From: Verrucomicrobia bacterium UBA7008
GTDB taxonomy: Bacteria; Verrucomicrobiota; Kiritimatiellia; RFP12; UBA1067
NCBI GenBank assembly: GCA_002449695.1
Contig: DJXI01000008.1
Span: forward strand, 1 to 26,582
DNA length: 26,582 bases
Direction of reading: 5' to 3'
Below are positions 7,070-14,700 of this stretch, in pieces. Position 1 is the stretch's first letter; every line of letters starts with the position of its first letter. The position numbers and the translations under genes are program-made. The notes under the pieces were generated by a model. The model did not search any database. It had not been told where the DNA came from and saw only the letters and a list, made by a program, of their open reading frames with translations.

Positions 7070-9688
7070 CTCCGGCGCGACAACCGTCCCGTCGGGGTTC
7101 ACCGTCACTTCGAGCTCGCCCGTCAGCACGACCGTGCCGTCGACAAACGAGCCGCTGCCGGACAGTTTCTCGAACGTACGCGTCGCCCCTCCCAGATCGA
7201 CCTGCGCGTTGACGACCAGGCTGTCGAAGTCGGGCATGGCGTTGGAATTGAGCCACTTGCCCCTCAGGTAGGCGTTGACCGCATCCATCTCCGCGTCGCT
7301 CAGCGCATTCGTGAATATCAGCGCCTCGCCCTGGTAGCCAACAGTATTACTTTTGAGAAGCCAGCCGATATTGACCTCGAAAGCCCCGTAGTACACATTG
7401 AAACGCGTTCCCTCCTCGCCCGCCGGCATATTGAAGCTCTTCGGCTCAAGTTGACCGTATTTTGTTCCATCAGCCGTCATGGCAGACGAAATGACTTTTC
7501 TTTCGTCGCCCTCGCCAAGCGCCGTTCTGCCTGCAAACACATACGGCGTATCAGACACGACAGCATCGAACGAAGCCTTTCCTGCCTTCCAATTGGAATC
7601 ACCTTCATTCAAGTAGCCAATCTTGTAAGCGCAACCCCAATTACCCGAGTCAGATTTGTGCGCGAGAAGTATGCTCTTGCCTTCTTCAGAGTTTTTGCTG
7701 CCTTGCGCAACCGTGAGCATGATCATATTGTTTACATCGCCCTGTGCGACGACAAACATCGTGCGCGGCCCGTTTGCGGGAAAATCATCAGGGAAATACC
7801 CCTCCGAACGATAGCCGGAAGCATTGTCGAAATAGAGTGCGCTCGTGCCGTTGAACGCCTTATCGAGGACGGTCGCGCCGTCTTTGCTCGTGTCGAACTG
7901 GCCAAGGTTGAGCGCGCTGCCGACAGTGCCCTTGTTCGCGATTGCGGTCACCTTGCCGTCGGCAACCGTAAGCGTATCCGCGTCGGACGGGTCGTACCAC
8001 GCGGCAGCCGTATTCACGACAGCCGGGCGGCTGTAGCCCTCGGAACGTGTGTCATCTTCAATGACCCCAGTCACATCCGAGAAGCCGACAAAGGACGGGA
8101 CACCAGCCATGAACGGCACCACGACAGGCGTGTCGGTGGTGATCTTCTGCTCGTACATAACACGGTCGTTCTGATCGTAGACGATGTAGTTCTTGGCATT
8201 GAGCACATCGCCGTCCTCCATCGCGCCCGTCCAGACAGCCCTTGTAGCAACCTTTGTAGCGGCATCAGACTCGACAGTGACGGTTCCGCCCTGAATTTTA
8301 CCGTTGTTCTCAAGCACGCGGCATGTCACGTCATGCGGAAGAACGAGAGTTGCACCTTCCGCAACGCGAATGACATCAACGAAATCAGGGAACTGGTTAT
8401 TGCCGGAGAATGTCAATATGCCACCTTCAACGTATATCGGGCCTGAATACTTGAAGCTTTGATTATTGAAATTCAACTCTCCGCTTCCGCGCTTGGTAAT
8501 GCCTCCGCAGCCATCAGCACAGACCATAGCAGCCTTGCAGGTACTCGTATAATCCGAGTTGAATATCATGCCGCCAGCAAGAATCTTGATAGTGTACATG
8601 GATTCAATTGCAGTACTGCCTGCCATGGACCCATAAGCGCCATATTGTGTATATTTGATCATTTCACCGCCGTTGAATTCAATGGTGCCAGTGCTTCCGT
8701 TCAAGATAGAACGGAAGTAGAATTTGCCGCCCTTGTTGAGACGAAGAAGACCATCAGCACCATTGAAATGCACATAATTGTCGCCGCTTGAATCGTCCCT
8801 GAAGACACCTGTGCCACCGACTGTCAAACTACCCGAACCGTTGCTGTTGCCAATGTTTAGCATTTTCTCGGAACGGAACTCTCCACCGTTGACTGTCAGG
8901 TAGCCGACAGCGCCTTGAGCGTTGCCGACACTCAGATCGCCGGAGACCGTTAAAACCCCGTTGCCGGAAACCGTCACCTGCCCTCCGGCGCTTGTCGCAT
9001 TGCCCACTTCCATGCTCGCCGCTGTCATCGTGCCGCCCGAAACCGAGAGAGTGCTCTTGAAGGCATCCGCGCCGCCAACTTCGGACAGATTGCAATTGCC
9101 CACCGAAACCTTGCCCTGCACATTCACGCTTCCCCCGCTGACTGTCATCTCGCCCCTGGCATCCTTTGTCTCAGTGCCAAGTTTCAATTCGCCCTGTATC
9201 GTCACAGCACCGTTGCCTGACACATTGAACTTGTTGTAAAAGCGAGAGCCCAAATTACCGATCGAAAGACTGCCCAAAGTGACAGTGCCGCCCAGGATGT
9301 TCATCTCGGAACGTTCCCCCCAGTGGCCCAGCATCAGGTTGCCGGCAACGGTAAACGTCCCGTCTTTGAGATCGACCTTTGGGTGGTTGGTGTCGCTTTC
9401 GCCGCCTCTTCCGACATACATGCTAGCCACAGAGAAACTCTCATTCGCGTTCAGTTCGGCGGGCGCTGATGAACTTATCTCCGCGTGGTCGCTTTGCGCA
9501 GGCACAGCGCGTGTGCGGTTGTCGGCTGGCGAACCGGACAGATACCAGTTGTCTCCGTTTGCCATGCGGTTGTCGCCGCCGTTGTTGTCCCACTTGTAAT
9601 CTTCTGCCGTTGCCGACAGCGAAAGAGCCGCGATTGATGCGGCCACTGCGAGCCTTGAGACGATGCTTAACGATGATTGTGTGGGCAT
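6857..9688 (-). CDS. Secreted beta-strand-repeat protein with LamG-like domain
   Basis: A 943-residue protein with a clear signal peptide (cleavage near ATA|ED, residue 28). Residues about 29-480 are Gly/Ser/Val-rich beta-solenoid repeats of the autotransporter-associated type, with recurring VSGG.V and VGN motifs. Residues about 551-818 form the LamG-like module with AAAWYDPSD near its start and EALIFTNALSDAEMD near its end. Residues 874-943 are the shared tail ending in IRVR. It has no autotransporter barrel. AAGGAAGG precedes the ATG. It is the first gene of the unit 9688-6857, 6835-3323, 3279-1285, driven by the promoter at 9721-9766. The DNA for the solenoid looks visibly more AT-rich than that for the C-terminal half. 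It probably acts as a surface adhesin or glycan-binding scaffold next to the secreted enzymes; the function is inferred from architecture and context only. Confidence 0.85.
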   Translation of the reverse strand: MPTQSSLSIVSRLAVAASIAALSLSATAEDYKWDNNGGDNRMANGDNWYLSGSPADNRTRAVPAQSDHAEISSSAPAELNANESFSVASMYVGRGGESDTNHPKVDLKDGTFTVAGNLMLGHWGERSEMNILGGTVTLGSLSIGNLGSRFYNKFNVSGNGAVTIQGELKLGTETKDARGEMTVSGGSVNVQGKVSVGNCNLSEVGGADAFKSTLSVSGGTMTAASMEVGNATSAGGQVTVSGNGVLTVSGDLSVGNAQGAVGYLTVNGGEFRSEKMLNIGNSNGSGSLTVGGTGVFRDDSSGDNYVHFNGADGLLRLNKGGKFYFRSILNGSTGTIEFNGGEMIKYTQYGAYGSMAGSTAIESMYTIKILAGGMIFNSDYTSTCKAAMVCADGCGGITKRGSGELNFNNQSFKYSGPIYVEGGILTFSGNNQFPDFVDVIRVAEGATLVLPHDVTCRVLENNGKIQGGTVTVESDAATKVATRAVWTGAMEDGDVLNAKNYIVYDQNDRVMYEQKITTDTPVVVPFMAGVPSFVGFSDVTGVIEDDTRSEGYSRPAVVNTAAAWYDPSDADTLTVADGKVTAIANKGTVGSALNLGQFDTSKDGATVLDKAFNGTSALYFDNASGYRSEGYFPDDFPANGPRTMFVVAQGDVNNMIMLTVAQGSKNSEEGKSILLAHKSDSGNWGCAYKIGYLNEGDSNWKAGKASFDAVVSDTPYVFAGRTALGEGDERKVISSAMTADGTKYGQLEPKSFNMPAGEEGTRFNVYYGAFEVNIGWLLKSNTVGYQGEALIFTNALSDAEMDAVNAYLRGKWLNSNAMPDFDSLVVNAQVDLGGATRTFEKLSGSGSFVDGTVVLTGELEVTVNPDGTVVAPEFDKLVLGEDARLVVNGAKNLPQGELVTVLPFTTLDGMFASVVGDKGRVVLRYLENRVDARRDAGFCIRVR

Positions 9689-9720
9689 GGGTACAGTCCT
9701 TCCTTAAAGTTTTCGGCATA

Positions 9721-9766
9721 ATTTTACCAAAAACTGGTCTCATGCTAAATCGCCCGAAAGAGCGAG
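9721..9766 (-). promoter_or_regulatory. Promoter with conserved upstream inverted repeat (beta-repeat/esterase operon)
   Basis: On the minus strand, CTCGCTCTTTCGGGCGAT (9749-9766) is followed by 19 bases and TGGTAAAAT (9721-9729). The inverted repeat TCGCTC/GGGCGA has a four-base centre. Unlike the 1226 and 20694 copies, this one has a leader of about 30 bases with an AAGGAAGG ribosome site before the ATG at 9688. Seventeen bases of the palindrome are identical to the copy at 16708-16725. Confidence 0.75.
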
Positions 9767-9776
9767 CGGAGGCACC

Positions 9777-11525
9777 TCACTTTGGACGGACGGCGCGCGT
9801 GACGCACGCCCATGTGACAGGCGTGCGGGAATGGCTCGCCGACGATCCGCCGAGATAGAGCCCGGACGCCTTGTTCCGGAACGTGAAACCGCCCGGCACC
9901 TCGGCGACCTCCCAGAGCCCGTCACCGTCCCGGTCCTGCCCGAACGCAAACTTCCCGTTCGCCCGGCACCCGCCCGCGATGAGACTGCGCCCGTTCGGAT
10001 GCGCGCAGAGCGTGTCGCCGTTGCCGCCGTCCAGCCCGCTCGTGCGCAGCTCGCACCGCATGTCGTAGCAGCGGAGCTGCCAGTACGTCTTGCCGTCGAT
10101 TTCATGCGGCACGCCCCGGAAGAGCGCCGCGAACGCCGCGTTGCGCCCGACCGGCTCGGGCGCGCCGTAGGAGAAGTCCCAGGAGCCGTCGCGCGCGGCG
10201 GTGATGTGCAGCTCCTCGCCGCCCGTCGTCATCCGGAAGAGGCGCGTCTTCAGGTGGCGCACGTGCTTCAGCTTCACCTCCTCGCCCTCCAGCGGCTTCG
10301 GCAGACGCCGGTCGCGGACGGCGGGCGGGACCGGCTTCTCGCGCCCCCAGCGCGCGTAGAGGTCGAAGAACGCCTTCGGGCTGCACTCGGGGTTGCCGTC
10401 GAACGGCACGACGATGCGCGCCTCCCTCAGCCAGTCGTCGATCTTGAAGAGGAGGTTGATGTCGCCGCAGATCGTCGAGACGTTGCCGAGGCGCTCAATC
10501 GTCTTCAGATACGCCAGACCCCACTTCGAGGTGGAGGCCGTGCCCCACGTGCCGTAGTTCGCCTTCACCTCCTTGCCGAACTCGTTGAGCTTGCCCTTGC
10601 CGGGCCGCTCCGGGCTCCAGTCGCACTCCGTGACGACGCAGGGGTAGTCCCGCGCGACGGGGACGCTGCGGATGAAGTGCGTGTAGAAGCGGTCGGGATC
10701 GGCGTTCTCGTCCGACTGCGCGTACCAGCCCGGATAGACGTGCACGGCGTAGCCGTAGTTGTTCAGCGGATCGCGGATCGGATGCTCGGTGAAGTCGCGG
10801 AAATTCGACTGGTAGCCCGCGCCCGGCACGAGCACGACGCCCTTGAAGCCCTTGCGCCGGACCATGTCGAGCATCTTCTGGCAGTATTCCGGGAGCGCGG
10901 CGGACGACTTCTCGCCGTCCCGCGTGAGCACGGAGGTCGGCTCGTTCTGAAGCTCCAGCAGCACCTGCCCCGACATCGCCTGGATGCGCTTGTTCGCGGC
11001 GATCACGGACCACTCCTCGATGATGTGGCGGTGGTAGTCGCCCCCCACGCGCACCTCCCCCGGCGAGCAGTAGCACGGACGGATCACGACATAGAGGCCG
11101 CGCCGGACGGCGTTCTCCGTCACCGGCACGAGAATCTTCTCGACGTACCGCTCGAACCGCTCGCGGTCGAAGGCGTAGAAGTACGGCGCGTCCTTCGACG
11201 GCTTCTTGTTGTCGTCCGAGCACCAGTATCCGTCGTCGGTGACGCGTATCATGTTCGCATAGAGGCCCTGCTTCCGCTCCATGAGCGCGGCGCAGAGCCT
11301 GTCGAAATACTCGACGCACCTCGCCGCCGCGGCGTCGTCGTGTCCCCACCCCCAGCGGTTACCGCAGAAGTACGGATGGAACGGATGCATCGCGCCCGCG
11401 AGCCGCACGCAGTTGCCCTTCGGGTCGACGAGGTGGCGGCCCGACACGCGGATCGGCGCGGCAGGCTGCGCGGCGGCGCAGAGCGCGGCCGCCGCGAGGG
11501 CGAAGAGCAGAGCCGTTTTTTTCAT
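9777..11525 (-). CDS. Secreted GH5-type glycoside hydrolase (endoglucanase/mannanase-like)
   Basis: A 582-residue protein with a Sec signal peptide (KK, hydrophobic run, cleavage near residue 19-23). The catalytic (beta/alpha)8 domain covers about residues 25-395. The clan GH-A signatures are visible: LELQNEP with acid/base Glu195, YAVHVYP with His262 and Tyr264, and VVTECDW with nucleophile Glu300. About 180 further residues (400-582) form a beta-rich C-terminal region, possibly an accessory or binding domain, that I do not recognise. It starts 27 bases after the stop of the 1697-residue beta-repeat protein, with GGAAGGGG just upstream of the ATG, so the two are co-transcribed. It probably cuts a beta-1,4-linked backbone such as glucan, xyloglucan or mannan; the subfamily cannot be settled by eye. 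Confidence 0.85.
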   Translation of the reverse strand: MKKTALLFALAAAALCAAAQPAAPIRVSGRHLVDPKGNCVRLAGAMHPFHPYFCGNRWGWGHDDAAAARCVEYFDRLCAALMERKQGLYANMIRVTDDGYWCSDDNKKPSKDAPYFYAFDRERFERYVEKILVPVTENAVRRGLYVVIRPCYCSPGEVRVGGDYHRHIIEEWSVIAANKRIQAMSGQVLLELQNEPTSVLTRDGEKSSAALPEYCQKMLDMVRRKGFKGVVLVPGAGYQSNFRDFTEHPIRDPLNNYGYAVHVYPGWYAQSDENADPDRFYTHFIRSVPVARDYPCVVTECDWSPERPGKGKLNEFGKEVKANYGTWGTASTSKWGLAYLKTIERLGNVSTICGDINLLFKIDDWLREARIVVPFDGNPECSPKAFFDLYARWGREKPVPPAVRDRRLPKPLEGEEVKLKHVRHLKTRLFRMTTGGEELHITAARDGSWDFSYGAPEPVGRNAAFAALFRGVPHEIDGKTYWQLRCYDMRCELRTSGLDGGNGDTLCAHPNGRSLIAGGCRANGKFAFGQDRDGDGLWEVAEVPGGFTFRNKASGLYLGGSSASHSRTPVTWACVTRAVRPK

Positions 11526-11552
11526 GTCCCCTTCCCGGTCATCCGCACCGCG

Positions 11553-11768
11553 TCAGCGCATGATCACGCGAAAACCGGGATCGCGCCGCGCATGGACGCT
11601 GGTGTCGGCATAGCGCAGAATCACCTGCGTGTTCCGGTCCCCGACGACGGACGCGAACCGGCCCTCGCACGCGGCGAACGACAGGACGTCGATCGCGTGG
11701 CGGTCGGACAGGTTCTTGACGCCGTTGATGACGAGACGCGCGTTCGGTCCCAGCTGGAGCCGGTCGAA
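11553..11768 (-). repeat. Shared C-terminal tail module, copy C
   Basis: Encodes the last 71 residues of the 1697-residue protein, ending in ARRDPGFRVIMR, homologous to the tails at 3323-3538 and 6857-7069. Confidence 0.8.
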
Positions 11769-14700
11769 CCGCGGCGCGACGACCGTCCGGTCGGGATTCA
11801 CGGTCACCACGAGATCGCCCGTCAGCACCACCGTTCCGTCCAGAAACGCACCGCCGCCGGACAGCTTCCTGAACGTCCGCGTCGTCCCGTCGAGATCCAC
11901 GAGCGCGTTGACGACAAGCGAATCGACCTCCGGCAGGGCGTTGGAATCGAGCCACTTGCCCTTCAGATAGTCGTTGACCGCCTCGACCTCCGCATCGCTG
12001 AGCGCGTTCGTGAAAATGAGCGCCTCGCCCTGATAGCCGTTCGAGCCGCAATTGACCCAGAACGACGTGTCGTTGTTGATCTCGAACGCGCCGTAGTAGG
12101 CCGTGTAGCGCGCCGTGCCCGGCTCCGTCAGCGAACCGAACGCCTGACTGCCCGCGGCCGCATGGTTGGCCCCGGCCGGGTCGATGGCGAACGCGCTGAT
12201 CGCCACGCCGCCTTCTTCGGGCAGCGCGGTCCGGCCCGCGAACACGTACGGCGTGTTGTCCTGCAGCGCGCTGAAGTGGCGTCGGCCCTGATGCCATCCG
12301 TCCGCCCAGTACCCCACCTGGTACGACTGGCTCCAATCGTTGGCGCTGTGGGCGATCAGCATCGACCGGCCTTCGTCATCGCCGTTTTCCTTTTTCGCGA
12401 TCGAGAGCATGATCATCTGGCTGACAGCGCCCTGCGCGACGACAAAGAGCGTGCGCGGCGAGTTGGCCGTGAACGCGGCCGGAAAGAAACCCCTGGACCG
12501 ATAGCCGGGACCGCCGTTGAAGGCGATCGACTTCCGTCCGTTGAATCCTTCGTCCGACAGCTTTGACTTCTGGTTGTTGGCCGGCACCCGCAGTTCGAGA
12601 TCCAGATCGACGCCCGCCTCGTCATCCGCCTTCAGCGTGCCCTTGTTTTTGATGCCGACGACAAAATCGCCCTCGGACGTCAGCGTGTCCTCGTCCGACG
12701 GATCGTACCACACCGCCGCCGTCTTCAGCACATCCGGGCGGAAGAAGCCTTCGATGCCCATGTTCTTCTCGACCACCCAGGTCACGTCCGAAAAGCCGTC
12801 AAACGACGGGACGTCCGAAACATAGGGCACGATGATCGGCGTGTCCGCGGACGGCACCAGACCCGCGACGGTCTCTTCAAAGCTGACGGACTGGTTGAAA
12901 TAACGGAATGCCGCGCGCCAGTTGAGCGGGTTGGACGGATCGCCGTCACCGGCCGCGTTGGTCCAGCGCGCGCCGTTGAACTCCTTGTCGACGATGATGA
13001 TCTCCGAGCCGTTCGGGTCAAGGCTCGCGCCGTCCGCGACCTCGACGCCTTCGCAGTAGATCGTCTGGTTCGACGGCAGCTTCAGCGTCCCCTTCTTGAC
13101 GATGATCCGGCCGTGCGCGGTGTAGGCGCAATCGATCCCGTAGGAGGAATACTTGATCGTGAGCGTGCCCGCGCCCGTCTTCGTGAACGAGCCCGTCCCG
13201 TCAAAGCCGTAGCAGGCTTCAAGCGTCACGTTGTGTCCGTCCGTGTCGATGACACCGCCGCGTTCACCGAAGGTGACGCTGTTGAGCGAGGCCAGGAACA
13301 GACCGGTGTCCTGCCCGACGACGATCGTACCGCCGTCCATGAACAGTCTGTAGGATCCGGCCGCGGGGGCGTTCTGGGCGCGCTGGATCTGTTTCGCCCG
13401 CACGACACCGCCGTCCGTGACGGACAGCGTGCCGCTGCCGCGGTTGCCGACATAGACGGTGCCGGCCTCCAGTTCGCCGCCGGCGACCGTCAGCACCGCC
13501 TGGCGCACACCGGCGTTGTCGCCGATCTTGACATCGCCGCCGAGCGAGACACGGCCGCCCGTCTTCACCTCGACCTGCGCCCAGGCGCCGGACTCATCGC
13601 CGAGCACAAGGCCGCCCGTCGCCGACAGCGTGCCGTTGGAAACGGACAGGAAGCCGCCCGCGCCGGCCGCGTGCGCGACATAGATGGAACCGTCGGTGAC
13701 GGTCGTTTCGCCGCCGGTCACCAGCAGCTTGCTGCAGAGGTCGGCGCCCGGCGTCTGGAGGTCGCTGAACCCGACGATCAGCGCATTCTGGTCGCCGGGC
13801 GCGCCGCCGATGTTGACCGTGCCGCCGGCGACGGTCATCACGCCGACCGCATTCTTGTCCTGGTTGCCGATCGAGACCGCGCCCGGCCAGGAGCCGCCGA
13901 GAACCGACACCGTGCCGCCGTGGATCGTCCACGCGTTGTCCGTATGCGACCCCCAGTGTCCGACCAGCATCTGCTTCAGGGTGACTTCGCCGCCGAACAC
14001 GTTGAACTCGGCGGAACCGCCGTACCGGCCGAGGGTGACGGTTTCCGCCACGGTGAACGTGCCGTTCGTGACATCGACGACGGCCGGGACGGTCGAATGC
14101 CAGCCGCGGCCGACATACAGGCTCTTGGCGTTGAACGTCTCGTCCGCATTCAGCGCCGCGTAGGTCTGCGTGTCATCGGCGATCTTGACATCTTCCAGAA
14201 TGGTCGGAAGGCTGTGTTCCTGCGGGTCGGAGTCGATCTCGATCTCATCGCCGTTTTCATTTTTGCCGACGGTGTAGACCAGCCAGTTGCCGACGTTGGC
14301 GAGCCGGCAGTCGCCCGCATTGTTATCCCATTTGAGCTTCCGTTCCGGCGGGGCCTCCGCCTCCCACAGGGCGTAGACGGTGCCGTTGTCCTCGTTTTCG
14401 GCATCCCAGCCCTTGAAGATGTAGCCCGCGCGCGTCGGCTCGGCGAGCGGCAGGATGTTCTCGCCGGCCGGCAGACGGTGCTGCCCCGCGACATCGGTGC
14501 TGCCCGCGTAGGGAACGTAGGTGACGGTGCGGACGTTCTGCTCCTGCTCCCAGGCGTTGACGCGCGCGAGCACCTCGTCCGGCGTCTCGCCCGAGAGCGC
14601 CGCCGTGATGCGTCCTATCTCCTCGTCCGTTACGCCGCACATCTGGAGGTACTGGCGGCAGCGGGAGGCGACGGAAACGCCGTACTGCGCGTCCTTCGTG

